64,000 nt of DNA from Mortierella sp. BCC40632 (GCA_011634665.1 WAEK01000004.1:1785501-1849500); one strand, 5' to 3'. Counted from the first letter of the stretch, positions 21,796 to 34,819 are shown. Translations and numbers: made by a program. The notes: generated by a model from the sequence alone, not told the origin.

Positions 21796-24405
21796 TCAGG
21801 CAGAAGCCAGTTCGGAGAAACACATTGCTATGACATTGTCTGCATTAAAAAAGAAGGAAAGAGAGAGAGCATGTGTGTGCGGAGAGGGGAGGAGGGGACC
21901 ACTTACATTTGTTCAATATCTCGCGGTCATCATCTTCAATCGCTTCGCTCTGTCCGTCTGCTCCAGCCCCGTCCAGAATCGCATGCAGCATCCAGATCGA
22001 CGTCTGGTACGACCTCTCGCTCTCGCTGTACTCGTCACTTGAAATCTCCTTCATCGCTGCATTCTTGCTCTAGTAAAGAGAGACACACAGACACATTTAT
22101 CGATGCACATTATACACACCAAAAAAAGGTCAGCAGGTCATTGTATCAGTGTCAGTACCATTCCTTCCCCCCTTTTTTTCCTCGCTCTTTCTTTTTCTTT
22201 TCCTTTCCTCTTCCAATGGTTCACTAACGCGAAACAATCAGTCATCATCATCACTAGAGACTCCTACCAGTTCAAGCGCTCTCTCATAGATCAGTTTCTC
22301 AATGATCACGCCGCTTCCCTCTCGATGGTCAATGCCCGATCGTGACTTGGCTGCCTCGGCCTTCTCAAGACATTCGTTGAACCGGTCCCGGATCCATTGC
22401 ACGCCACTGTTCAGTCGCACAGACGCTGGTTTGGAATCCTGTCGTCGCTCTTCCCAATACCCTCGCGCAACATCCATCCCTGCCTGCAAAAGTGCAAGTG
22501 ACCGCAAGTAAAGGAAAAATGCTTCCTCTGCCAAGATCGCCTCTCGACTCGGCTCCTGTTCTACAGTCGGTGGAAGGAAATCCAAACTCTCGATCGAACG
22601 AACCCCTTCCATCTTTGAATCAGCAAACTGAGAAACAACATAAGCCTTATGGGCTGTGTCTTCAATCGATTGAACCACCGTCATTTCCTCGGGGCTTGCC
22701 TCTGTCTGGCCGCTCGTCTTGGTGTTGGCATCCGTGAATCCAATCAAAGTGTTGCCATGTTTCCATGAGGGGGGCGAAGAACCAGGGCCAAACAATCGCA
22801 TGGTAGCCATTGACAATGCCTTGGCCAATGCCGATGTTGCACCACCTTCCCGAGGACTACCTGACCGGATCCCATTCAAGGTCGGAATCGGTTGCACAGA
22901 TCCATTCGATAGTCGATGACTCGCCTGAGAGGACTTTGTTTCATCAGCCGCTGGAGTCGGGAGAGCAAATGGAGGGGTGGTTGAGTAAAATGGAGAGCTA
23001 ACAGGAGGTGATTGATTCGAGACCGAGAAATGGGGTATAAAGGGCGGAGGCGGTGTGCGGTACTGAGTCAGAGACGTTGGTATTGGGGGTGACAGTGTGC
23101 TGTTCTGACCCGACTCCTTTTTGAAGCGACTTGTCGAATTGGGTGTTGGTGAAGCACCGACCTCTATAGGAAGGGCAAAAAATAAAAATAACAATGGATG
23201 CAATATATTTTTAGTATGTGGAGTTTGTCTGTGTGTTCAAACAATCCTTTTTTCTTTTTGAAATAAAAACACTATAGGCGCTTACCATCCGCCAGGGCGT
23301 TCAGTTCAACGGCCCTCTTTTCTACCACAACATAATCCTTGTCCAGCGATGAGTCATCTTCTGGGGAACTATAGCGACGCGCAACATCTGGTACACCAAC
23401 CAGTGCACTGCGGCGATATGGTTGAGAGGACGCTTGAGGAACAGACATTCGATTGGACATTTCGGCTGTAGTGTCTGTAGCCTTTATACGCCGAGATGAG
23501 GCGCTAATGGGTTGAGACGAGGGCTGGGACCGAAGATCACCCAGAGGAGGCAATGGTTGATTTCCTTTAGGAGAGGAAAGAGGAAGCTGTAGCGGGGGTC
23601 GGTTGTCGGTGGATGCTGAGGAAGGCGAGCGTCCTCGAAGCGATCTTGGTCTGGACCGATTTGCAGCATCCATATACCTCTCCATTGGTTCCTTCGCACT
23701 ACTAGAGTATTGAGCCATCTGCTTCTTCTCAGTCCTTTCCCTATCCTTCTGGGAAGAATCTAGATAAAGGCCCGGCGTTGTCATCCGTTTGGAGGTCCCG
23801 TCTGATGGATCTACTCGCGCCATATCAAGCGAATGTGAATCGTCCCTTAGAGACCGTGACCGGCTGCGTTGTGGACGGTTGGAGACAGCAGGACTCATGA
23901 AGAATTCTTCAAAAGATATTCGCTCCACTGGATTACGCTTCAAGAGCTGGCGGATCAAATCACGAATGTCCTCACTCGCAGCAAAAGCCTGTGGACTGAT
24001 GGTAGATGAAGAGGATGATTTAGAACGGTCATCGGTTGCGGCTGCCTCTCCTGGAAAGGTGATTGCATCCTGTGCCAATTCGATCTTTTTCAAGAGTTCG
24101 ACATGGTTGTTGGCTCGGAAGGGCGGCTTTCCCGTGCACATTTCATATAATACTGTCCCCACACTCCAGAGGTCGGCTTTGGCGTCGTATTTTTCATATC
24201 GTAGGATTTCTGGTGCCATGTACAAGGGTGAACCGCACAACGTTTCCGCAAGGCTTAGATGAGGAAGCGAACGAGCAAATCCAAAGTCAGCAATCTTTAA
24301 GACAGGTAGTCCATACCCACTTCCTTCTCTGCTGTCTCGCGATGGATGAAGAAGTAGGTTCTAGGTTCATTGCGAGAGAAAGAAGGTGAGTCTTTCAGCA
24401 TTCCA

Positions 24406-24456
<51 letters not shown>

Positions 24457-25484
24457 ACAGGATTTGGGCGCTCTAACCTACCTGAGGTTTTAGATCGCGA
24501 TGAATGAGGTTCTTTGACCTGAGAAATTCGAGCGCTGATGCTATAGAGATATAAGTCAAGGAAGATATTTGTTAAACAACCACAAGAACAAAAATGAAAT
24601 GAGAAGATACAGAAGGAGGTCAAAGAGAATATGCACACTTGCTCATAAAAAAAAAGGGAAAAAACAAAGAAACATTGTACCAAGTTGTTTCAAAAAGTGG
24701 CGGACAACGACTTCGTGTAGGCCACCACCAGGCGGAGGTGGCAGAGAAGGTGGACCGTCTCCTTTCCTTTTGATATACTGTGAGAGGTCGCCCTGGGAGC
24801 AGTACTCCATGATGAGGTGGATATGTGTCTCTGTATGCTATAGACCAAAGAAGACATTTGGTGGCAAAGGAATGGGGATGAGATCAGTCCATGTGTTTTT
24901 TTTGATAAAAGCAGACCAGTGTGGATCGAGCCTAATCGGTCAAGTATTCAATGGGAGGGGGGGGCAAGGGTAGGAACAAGCAGAACCAACATAAGAGCTT
25001 TTTTTCATTTTTTTGTGCTGTTGTTGTTACTTTGCAGTCGACAAGGGCTACAATGTGGTCATGGCGTATCCCCTTTAGGATGCTGATTTCGCTGGCCAGG
25101 TTCTCGAGTAGCTTTTTGGTTAGTTTGGAACGGAGGACAGATTTAATGGCAACAGGCTCCTTTGTGGTCTAAAGATATATGCGACAGGAGAGAGAGAGAG
25201 AGAGAGAGAGAGAGCAAACGAGAAGGAGAAAGAGACAAAACAGTTAGAATGCTAACCCATGGAAGGAAATGCAATGACTTTATTGAACCAACGACCGAGA
25301 AACTTTTTGTCCGAGTCGATGAAGCTAAATCGCCGCGCAGAGACCAACCCGTCACCCTCGAGGCTTAACTCACCTTGTGATGACCCTTGTAGACAACGGC
25401 AAAGGAGCCGCGGCCAATCTCGTACTCAAAGTTGTAGTCATCAATCTGTGCGATCTCTGGTGGTGATTTCGAGGTGCCTGCCAT
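21796..25484 (-). CDS. ATG1: Serine/threonine-protein kinase ATG1 (ULK), autophagy initiator
   Basis: Eight minus-strand exons, 25484-25374, 25168-25031, 24837-24681, 24540-24482, 24360-23286, 23163-22268, 22069-21907 and 21839-21796, sum to 880 aa with consistent phase. Kinase landmarks: glycine loop GRGSFAVVY (near residue 24), VAIKSV lysine, HRDLKPQN catalytic loop split by an intron, DFGFAR, and [20 protein letters not shown] activation segment. A long Ser/Pro-rich linker follows, then the C-terminal early-autophagy-targeting/tethering region: [38 protein letters not shown] and [16 protein letters not shown], which in Atg1 binds Atg13 and membranes. Size is close to yeast Atg1 (897 aa). 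A proline loop ([12 protein letters not shown]) between kinase subdomains is an odd insert also seen in some Atg1 proteins. The start was chosen at [15 protein letters not shown], 20-odd residues before the glycine loop. Confidence 0.93.
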
Positions 25485-25849
25485 GTGAGCTGGAGTTGGA
25501 CACAGACGGGCGTAGCTGTTCTATGGGATGAGAGTCGGAGAGTGACTGGGACGGGGGGTGGAGTGGAGAGAAAGAAAAAAAAAGAGGGGGGCGCAGTGCA
25601 GGGTAGAAGGATGGTAGGAGAGAAGAAAGATAGAATACCAAAGGAGATGTTGAAGGATGGGGTGAATGTAGGCCGTGGATGCGAAGAGCAGGATGTGGGG
25701 AAACAGATAATATGGGGTCGAATACAGATGGGGCAAAGAATGAGTAATAGCAGCAAAAGTAGTAGTTGCCGTCGTCGTCGTTGTAATAATAGCTGTCCAG
25801 GAGAGAGGCGTGGACATGGCGCCTTTGGCTGACCAACAGTGGTTCGCAG

Positions 25850-25887
<38 letters not shown>

Positions 25888-26174
25888 ATGGACAGTCACA
25901 CAAAACCCACGTGATACCTCTCAAAACTCAAAGAGAGCGGACGCGACTGATAAGCGAGGGCATGTGGGCACAGGTCGAGGGAAAGGAGGTCATTTGGCCT
26001 AGAGCGAGAGAGAGAGAGAGAGAGGCTTGCTGGGAAGACGCACCAGAGTGGGTCTGGCAAAAGGATGTCCTTGTGGCCTTCTTGTGCCTGTTGTGTGTGA
26101 GAGAGAGGGGAGAATGTGTGTGTGTGTATGTAGTTTTGTTCCCAGTCCCGATGGGATATGGATCACACGCCCCT

Positions 26175-26220
<46 letters not shown>

Positions 26221-26666
26221 TCTCCTCTCCTCTCCTCGTCTCTTTCTTTCTCTCTTTTTTCTTTCTCTCTCATCCTCTACCATTGCTTTCTCCTCAAACT
26301 TCTTTTTCTTCCTCTTCTTCCTCCTACTCCTCCTTCTCCTCCCACTCCTCCCACTCCTCCCACTCCTCCTACTCCTCCTACTCCTCCTACTCCTCTTCAA
26401 CCACTTCCTCCTTTCTCTTGTCTCTCTCGTACTCATCCTCTTCGCCCACGACCCCACTCCGCCACTCTTTTTTTTTTTCCCCGCCCCCTGCTCTGTGTGA
26501 ATCCCTTTGCCACCGCTCTGCCCAAATCCACCTGGCACTTCTTCATTCTCCTCTCTTCCCTTCCAACATACACACGCAGGACGCGACAATAAAGCGAAAG
26601 TCCCACGAGAAGGGTCTGTCGTTCATTCGGTAGGAGTTGCTCTGTTCACATGAGTTGCACCACAGG

Positions 26667-26708
<42 letters not shown>

Positions 26709-27202
26709 ACTCGCTTTTTAGAAACAAAAAAAAAAAAAAAAAGCGCCGAATCCCTCATATCCGGCGAGCAACCAGGAAATCACCTTTCCAGCGCCTGACC
26801 CTTTGACCCTAACACACTCTCCCCCTCTCCCTCCGCCATGACCTCTCGCGTGAGCCTACTCATCCCGCTCATGTCCTGTCCACTCCACTCCGTGTTCATC
26901 ACCCTAATGCTGATCCAAACTGCTCTTCTCCTCCGAACCAGAATGCCTTGCTAGGCCTTTTTTTTTGTCCACCCAGTGCTGGTCTGTCATACTTTTTTCT
27001 TTTCTTTTCTTCCTTTCTTTTCTTTCCTTCTATTGCAACTTGTCATTCTCTCTTTCTCTCTTTCTCCCTCTCTATCCCAATCACTTTCACTTTCTCTCTC
27101 TCACTTTCTCCTCTCTTTTTTTCTTCTCCTTCTCTTTCTTCTCCTTCTTCTCTTTCTCTTCCCATTCTGCTGACAGGGATCGATCCCTTGCACATCTCTA
27201 TC
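25485..27202. repeat. Divergent promoter region, microsatellite-rich
   Basis: Shared upstream region of ATG1 (minus) and the FYVE gene (plus). GA repeats lie at about 25851-25883, 26003-26023 and 26667-26704; a CT repeat at about 26178-26214; TCC/ACTCC repeats at about 26336-26398. Both strands give long ORFs here (for example 25839-26633) that are Ser/Leu or Arg/Glu strings without domains. No gene called. Confidence 0.6.
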
Positions 27203-29486
27203 ATGACCACTGTTCATTCCTCATCCTCACCCCTGCGGGAACAACCGCCGCAACAACCGCTCCCTCTGCAGTCGCATCAGCCCATCCCTCGTAACCACCC
27301 TCGATTCTCCCCATTACCCCCACTTCCTCGACCCCCTCCTCCCTCCCAGCGACCACGACAACAAAACGGCCACCCACCCCTCCGGTCACCAACGACTCTA
27401 CTTGCCAAAAAGACATTGTTACTCGCTGAACCATCGGCCCCCGAGGCCGCTCCTCTACAGGCAACCAGCCATGCCGCTGTCGCTGCAGCCTCCATGGACG
27501 CCCAGAGAGACCGAAAGGGTTTCGAGAAGCATACCCAGACCCAACACCCCCGTCCTTCCGTGCAGCACCAGCAACGGGACATCGTAGGGGGCAATACCAT
27601 AATTAGGATTAGGTCAACCTTGAGCGCCCCAAGGGATCAAACGCTAGGCGGAGTCACAGCCACGACCACGTTGCTTGACCCTTACCCAAGCAATGTCCAC
27701 CAGGCTCAGAGTCAGGCCATGTTCACACAACAACAACTGCAACAACTGCAACAGCTGCAACAACTACAACTGCAACCAATGCAACAGCTGCAGCCACCTA
27801 AAACAGCCATCGCAGCAGCTGATCAGCAGCGTGTCTACCCCCAGGAGAACGGCGACGACGACGACGACGAGGAAGACGACGACGAAGACGACAGTGAATA
27901 CGACGAAGACGATGATGATGACGAGGCCTCAATTGGTGAAGATAGTGAGATGGATGACAGCGAGGATGACTATGGCTCCAGTGAAGAGGGTTCTGGCAGT
28001 GAACAAGAACATACTGATCGTCCTCCTCATTCTCCCAAGCCTGTCGCCCAAACTCCTCTTCCTGCTTTCTCTTCTTCCAAAGGAACGTCACTCAATACCC
28101 AGCAGAAGCATATGGACGATTCCCGCAGCAGTAGTAGTGGTTGTAACTACAGCAACAATAACAGCAACAATAACAATAACAACAACAATAATAATAACAA
28201 CAATATCATACCCCACCCTGTACAGCATGCACCACTACCACTCGAAGCAGTCCCACAAAAGACCATCGCTGCCAATGGTAGTAGCCGTGGTTTGGTCACA
28301 AAGAACATTAGCGAAACCACCCACCACCACCAACGCCCTTCTCCTTCTTCTTCTTCTTCCTCAACATCATCACAAGATCACTCGGCAACTGCCACGTGCT
28401 CTGCGCCAGATCAACCTTCTATCCGACCCCTCTCCTCCTCCTCCTCCTCCTCCACCTCCTCTCCCTTGGCCCAAAGGGCTCCCTTCCCAGAGCCAAGGCC
28501 CTCTCCAAGGTCCACAGATTCTGCAAGGATCCACCCACATGCTTCAATAGCATCGTTTGATCGCAGAGTAGCCCCTTCTGCATCCATACCCCGGGCTCAA
28601 TTGCCTCCTCCAAAGAGCTCTCTACAACAACATCAACAACGACAACCCATCGTCAGTGAAAACTCTGAGGAAGACGAGGAGAGCTGTGAAGACGAATCAG
28701 AAGAAGAGGATGATGAGGAAGATGATGAGGAAGACTCTTATGATGAAGACGAGGACGAAGACGAATATGATTCGACCTACTCGGATGAAGAGACTTATGA
28801 CGAGGATGACGAGGACGAAGAAGAAGAAGAGGATAACTACGAAGGAAGCAAAGGGAGCTCGGGCCATCTCAACCCCCCCAGGACAAACGTTGTAACGAAT
28901 GATGTCAAAGCTCGGGCTGCCCAGACTGCCTTCTATCCTCGAATGGCCATTCCTCTTTATAGGGCAGCACGATTGGATGACAAACTGTTGCAGCGGAGAG
29001 CTATTACCAAACAAGTGGTTCGCAGATCGAGCCTGACCGCACTCTTGGGCGAGGTATCCACCAACTCTCCCGAGGGTCCCAAGAATACCATCCAAGGCCC
29101 CATTGCATTCGGACCACAAGAGCCCCACCGCCGGCCACTTGCATCAGTATGGACATCAACAACCGTAGCCCCAGATGTAGCATTGGCCCCTAATGCTACT
29201 GCTGCTGCTGCTACTGCTACTGCCCATGGCCCAATCGGCCCAAACACTTTTTTGATCTCAACAACAACTGCTGCAACGGCGACTGCAACTGCAACATCTG
29301 TTCGACTATCCCCAAGTCCAACCAGCCTGGAACGCTCTCAGTCCATCAAGAATCAGGAGCTCAACCGGCCCAGACGCACGGACTCTGGAGTGGAGGTCAA
29401 ACTTTTACCAAACCTTGAATCGGCCCTAACAACGACAACGACAACGACAACAACATGCAGTAGTAGTGAACAGGGAGGTAGTTCAA

Positions 29487-29518
<32 letters not shown>

Positions 29519-31634
29519 CTAGGTTCAGGCTCTGTTGGATCAAGACAAGCGACTGTAACAGTAGGCGGAAGCAGCTCGTCTACAGGAGGAGAACCTACAA
29601 ACCCTTCACCTTTGCACATCTCGACGGTGATTGGAGACATTCCTTCTGTCGCTCGTCGCTATCGAATGAAATCCGAAGGAGATTTTCCAGAACTGAGCAT
29701 GGCAGTTTCCATGCCGTCCGCATCTTCCAGCACCGGTGGACAGAGGATGATAACCACAGCGACAGCCTGTGCAGGGCCTAGTTCACGAATTTCTAGACCC
29801 CCTCTCAAATCATCCATCAGCTGCAACACTTTTCCACGCGCCATGGGAAAGCGAGTATCTCAGAAACACGTCTCTTGGCATTACTCGCTCTTTCCCACAG
29901 AACAGTTTCTGAGTGTCAAACCTAGTCTCCCGAGTCTCTCTACCGTGGCTACGGAATCGGTCAAGGCCGAGTTGTCCAAGCTCCCCAAGATCGAAGTGAT
30001 GGCCCAAGACAATGTGCAGGAATTCCATCAATCGCTCCGAAGCCTGAGGACGCTGTCCCGGATCGAGATTACCAAGACGAGTTATAAGCAACAGGGCCGA
30101 CAGGAATTGATGGCCACGGTTCCAATTGCCAAGTCAACCTCGGCGTCTTTGCCCTGGTGGAGTCCATCGCGATGGTTCGAGAGCAATGTCGCGGTGGATA
30201 AGCGACACTGGAAGGTAAACATATGACCGCATCCTCGTCTTTCTCCTCTCTTTTCCAGTGCTGCTGCTGCTTTCTCTCCTCCTCCCCTTTCTTCCTCCTG
30301 AATCGTCTGACTAGCTTGCATATTTTTTTTTCTGCTTTTCTAACCATGCTTCTTTTTTCGATCCCTCCCTCCCTCCCTCCCTCCCCCTTTTTTTTTTTTT
30401 TTTTTTTTTTACCCCCCTGACTACATAGCCTGACATGTCTAGACAAACATGCGCGTATTGCTTCTCTGAGTTCAATCGTATCACCAATCCTCGTCATCAT
30501 TGCCGTAAATGCGGCGATATCTTTTGTGGTCAATGTGCCAGTGCCGAGATTTTGATGGATGCCAAAAACTGTGTTTACGTTCAACAATCGCAATTAGCTC
30601 GGTGGTCAAGAAGAGTCGATCTTCAACGACATAATCTTTGGATCGGAACATTGCCTCAATTGCATCCTGTCAGAACTGCCGCCGAATCTGCTTTGGGCGC
30701 CAGTTCCTCCTCGGCCGTGGCTGCTGCAGCAGGGGCAGGGGCAGGAGGGCCTATGGATGGAAAACAAAACGGCCTTGGCTCTCTCCATGGCAGTGGAAGC
30801 AGTCGACGGGGATCATGGCAGGTAGGAGCAGGAGGCAACGGCAAAAAGACTCGACTGAGTATCTTTGGACTCTTCAACAATGGAGGTCCCAATTCGACCT
30901 CAGGCTTGAATGGCCTTGGCGGTTCGGATTCTAGACGAGGCAGTATGGACGCAGCAAGTATTGAGGCCCTTCAGTCAAACCATGTTCACCATCCTTATAC
31001 GCATTTGATGCCTCACCATGGATCGAATGGGGTAACCTTTTCAGCAGGGCGACGCTCCAGTTCCTCGTCCATCTTCAGAAATAATACCGTTGGAGGATCG
31101 AGTCAGTTGGCCATCTCAAGTATGGCAGGGGATGCTGGATCCCACCCGTTTGCCATGTCTCGAAGGATGAGTTCCGGAGGTGTGGGCAAAGTATGTTTGG
31201 CAAGGATCTGTGTAGGATGTGAACGTGAGTTGTTGAAGCCTGTGCCTCGATGCACGTCCATTGCAAAGCATTATACCATTGGCCCGACTATGGGTCATCG
31301 CCACCACCATGCACGCTTTGGCTATCCGGGAGGTCCGGGCTTTGATGGATCTAGGTCGGGTGCCAGGACCTCCCATGCCTATGCTCAGGCGCCACATCCA
31401 ATGGACGACTCGAGCTCTGGTGTAACGGATACTTATCATCACTACCACCAACCACACAACCACCAGAATAATAACAACAATAACAATAATCATCATCACC
31501 ACCGCCATGAGCAATATGTGGGAGGCGAAGGAGCTTGTTATGGAGTCGAGAATGGGACACAGAATGGATATGGAGGAGGAGGTCTTCGGACAGACCAGAT
31601 AGGGCAAGGGTGCCCGTCCCAATGCTACCCTTAA
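27203..31634 (+). CDS. Very large FYVE zinc-finger protein with a disordered N-terminus
   Basis: Two exons are secure: 27203-30214 and 30429-31634, joined in phase (HWK then PDMSRQTCAYC). The ~1000-residue N-terminus is low complexity: Gln repeats, Asn repeat (about 28150-28205), two acidic tracts, Ser runs and GSGSGSGS. The FYVE finger opens with CAYC, the PI3P-binding RHHCRKCGDIFCGQC and a later RICVGC pair. FYVE fingers bind phosphatidylinositol 3-phosphate on endosomes and autophagic membranes. The last CxxC normally follows within about 25 residues; here about 225 Ser/Gly/His-rich residues intervene. Conserved PARF-like sequence before the finger (QKHVSWHYSLFPTEQFLSVK) looks globular. 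The stop at 31634 may not be the true end: downstream frames continue in a gene-like way (see 31779-32007). Start: first ATG (MTTVHSSSS) after a T/C-rich leader. Confidence 0.8.
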
Positions 31635-31778
31635 CGAGCCAAGTATCCCCAATAAAGCAGCAGTCGAATCTAGCGCGAGAACCCTCTTTCTTTTTCAATT
31701 TAGTAATCAAAGAAAAATGTAATTACATGTGACCAGCGTGGGAGGAGGACCGATCTTTTTTTTCCTGTGCTCGCCCAG

Positions 31779-32007
31779 TACGAGAGAGAGAGAGAGGGCC
31801 GAGTCCGGTCAGAGGGAGGAGGATGTGGAAAAAGGGATAGAGGGATTGGATGCGTTGGACATTGAGACGGGAGCCAGATATCGCCAAACCCATCCATCGG
31901 GAATGCCTGTGCAATCCATAACAGATCGATTGATCGATCAACCGACAAAGAGGCCAGGATACGAGATAGTGTGGACCTTTGAGTGCAAGGGCCAGGGATC
32001 CGGTTAG
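31779..32007 (+). other. Possible last exon of the FYVE gene
   Basis: After a pyrimidine tract and CGCCCAG acceptor, an open frame ends at TAG 32005-32007 and reads like real protein: EEDVEKGIEGLDALDIETGA, then SITDRLIDQPTKRPGYEIVW and FECKGQG. It needs a phase-2 donor upstream. Two are possible: a weak GTGCCC at 31610, or GTAATT near 31718 following a frame (31603-31717) that contains NATLNEPSIPNKAAVESS. If real, the FYVE protein is 60-100 residues longer. RPS2 starts only 112 bp further on. Confidence 0.4.
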
Positions 32008-32119
32008 CCATGGTCTGATTCACAAGTTAGGAAACGAACATGAAATAACTCATTTTTTATTTATTTTTCCTGGCCATCATCATCTCTTTTTTATTTTTCT
32101 ATTCCGATTTCTCTAGCAA

Positions 32120-33095
32120 ATGGCTGACGCAGCAACGGCCGATAATCAACGAGGTGAGCTTCATCACACACCTCCTCCCCTCCTCGACGGAAGGAGAGCA
32201 GCAAGGAACATGGATCAGGAGCTTTTTATTTTTATTATATTTTCTCGCTTCCATCTATGGCGTTTTTTTTTTTTTTTTTTTTTCGAAAGCAGAAAAAAGA
32301 GATGGTGGCGATCTATATCCATCAGATGAGCATATATGTCTGGAAAAGAACAAGGACAGGATCTATTGACCGTTAACGACCCTACTTGGGAGGAGTGATA
32401 AACCCTTTCGGCTTGGATGCAAAAGAAATCAGCTCTACCAAGCCCGACCATCTCGCAAAGAACTCGGCTACATGTCATTAGGAAATGTGCGATCCGACAT
32501 CTATTCTTCACAAATAAGGATCATCTCTGTCCTGGCTGGCTTTTTGAGACGAGGATGAAGTGACTTTGACTTGCCAGCATCAGGCAGAGTGGGCCTTTTT
32601 TTCCCTTTTTTTTTGGTCTGTCTGTTTGTCTGTCAGGCATTTTTCAGCACTTATCTCTCCAGTCGCCCCTACTTTGTTTCTCAACAACCTGTCGCCAAAC
32701 AGACGATTGACTCTTTCAGGATAAAACCAACTCTAACAGGAAGAAAAGGCGACAGGAACCCACCTGTCTATTGGCATTGTTCAAAAAGGACAAAATTCAA
32801 ATATGCTTAGCTCTATCAAGGAGAGATCGACTGACCGACTAAACAACTTTATCTCTATCTTTCTATCTATCTATCTCTTACAGGACGTGGCGGTTTTGGA
32901 CGTGGACGTGGTCGCGGTCGCGGCCGTGGACGTGGTCGTGGCGGCAAGGACGAGAAGGAGACCTGGACCCCCGTCACCAAGCTCGGACGTCTCGTCAAGG
33001 AGCGCAAGATCCAGTCGATTGAGCAGATCTACCTGTTCTCTCTCCCCATCAAGGAGTACCAGATCGTCGACTTCTTCTTGCCCACGCTCAAGGAT

Positions 33096-33127
<32 letters not shown>

Positions 33128-33632
33128 GACCCGCGCCGGACAGCGCACCCGCTTCAAGGCCTTTGTTGTCATTGGTGACTCGAACGGCCACGTCGGTTTG
33201 GGTGTCAAGTGCTCCAAGGAAGTCGCCACCGCCATCCGTGGTGCCATCATCTTGGCCAAGCTCTCGGTCATCCCTGTCCGTCTCGGCCATTGGGGCTCCA
33301 TCTTGGGAGAGCCCCACACCGTTCCTTGCAAGGTCACCGGCAAGTGCGGTTCCGCTGTCACCCGTCTGGTCCCCGCTCCCCGCGGTACCGGCATTGTCGC
33401 TGCCCCGACCCCCAAGAAGCTTCTCCAGCTCGCTGGTGTCACTGACTGCTACACCCAGGCCTTTGGTTCTACCCGCACCTTGGGTAACTTTGTCAAGGCT
33501 ACTTTTGCTGCCATTGGTAACACCTATGGTTACTTGACCCCTGATCTCTGGGCCGAGACCAAGTTCACCATGTCGCCTTACCAGCAGTTCACTGACTTCC
33601 TTGCCAAGCCCCAGGATAAGCGTCGCGCTTAA
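32120..33632 (+). CDS. RPS2: 40S ribosomal protein S2 (uS5)
   Basis: Exon 1 (32120-32153) encodes [11 protein letters not shown] plus one base; a 730-nt intron follows; exon 2 is 32884-33632. The protein is about 260 aa. It starts with an RG-rich tract ([13 protein letters not shown]), a typical site of arginine methylation, then [20 protein letters not shown], the S5 double-stranded-RNA-binding fold ([20 protein letters not shown]) and the C-terminal domain ([20 protein letters not shown]). It belongs to the 40S subunit near the mRNA entry site. Codons in exon 2 end mostly in C or G, unlike neighbours, as expected for a highly expressed gene. A CTCTAG sits 3 bases before the ATG, so a 5' UTR intron is possible. 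Confidence 0.97.
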
Positions 33633-33947
33633 AGCGTTTGCTCTGGGAGTCTTTTCTTAAGGAACCGTGAAGCAAGGATAGCAACATCCATCTCTTTTTT
33701 CACCCTACCCTTTCCAATTTTTTTTTTCTCTTTTTTTTCTACGAATCCTACCGTGTTGCGGGAGCCTTTTTATTTTTGAATAAACAAAAAGAAACGCCTG
33801 GAGGAGGAGTTGTTAACCAGGGAAACCGACGGAGCCTTGAGAGAGAGAGGAATGGGAATGAGTAAGAGAATATTGGATAATAGCATAGGAACGTATGCAG
33901 TTGTGTAAACCGTAACTAGAGAAAGAACCCCGTTGGACACGGACCGA

Positions 33948-33986
<39 letters not shown>

Positions 33987-34354
33987 CGGACCGACCGATC
34001 ATCGGTCCTGAGAAGGAGAGAAGCGAGCGAGAGAGAGAGTGGAGCAAGTGAGAGGAAGAGCCGCGGTCCCCTCCTTCTGTCTGTCTCCCCAGATTTGGTT
34101 TTTTTAGACTTTTTTGCACCTGTCTCTTGCAGCACCGACGCAACTTATTATTCTCTCGCTCTCTCTTTTCTCAATAACTCTCTGTCACTCTCCCACTCTC
34201 TCCTTTTTTCTTTTTTTTCCTCCTCGCGCTCGGCTCGCATTCTCTTTCACCTCCATCCGACTGGCTGACCTTTCTCATTCTCACTCTCTCGTTCCCACTT
34301 TCGCTCTTACTCTCACTCTCACTCTCACTCTCATTCCCACTCTCATCACCACCA
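33633..34354. other. Intergenic; RPS2 3' region and promoter of the APH-like gene
   Basis: GA repeat at about 33949-33986, T/C-rich stretch to 34240, then a CACTCT-type hexamer repeat (about 34305-34346) directly before the next start codon. No gene seen. Confidence 0.6.
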
Positions 34355-34769
34355 ATGGCCATCAAAGAACACGGACAGAGCACCACCAATGTCCGTCAAG
34401 GGTAATTCTTAAAAGAAAACGCGCCCACTCGCCATCCTCCACTGCGACAACTCTACTCTGACATGTACATTCTAACAACCCCCATTGGACTCTCATTCTA
34501 CCCTTCCAACTCGGGATTTGATAGATATCAATTGGAGGCTTCCAAGCTCGAGCCTTATCTGTCCCAGACCATCCCCGGCCTGGCGATCCCACTCAAGGTC
34601 TCGCAGTTCAAGCTTGGACAAAGCAATCCAACCTATCTCCTGACCGACGCAAAGTAAGTCTTTTTCTTTATTCCTCATTTTATGGATCGATCATCCTACG
34701 GATCATGGTCAGATATGCATATCCTTTTCTCTTCCCACCTCCAGACCCACCTGCGAGGGAGATTCTTAT

Positions 34770-34819
<50 letters not shown>

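Noticed and set aside
25839..26633. 264-aa plus-strand ORF in the ATG1/FYVE promoter region
   Set aside because: Built from GA, CT and TCC repeats; all frames on both strands are long here.
27675..28550. 291-aa plus ORF inside the FYVE gene
   Set aside because: Frame-shifted shadow of Gln/Asp/Asn repeats in exon 1 (gives Asn-Cys and Thr strings).
30069..30593. 174-aa minus ORF across the FYVE intron
   Set aside because: Antisense to a well-supported exon junction and a T run; Lys/Glu-rich by composition.
32154..32883. Intronic snoRNA in RPS2
   Set aside because: RTGATGA/CTGA-like words are present but not at a snoRNA spacing; left only as a question to test.
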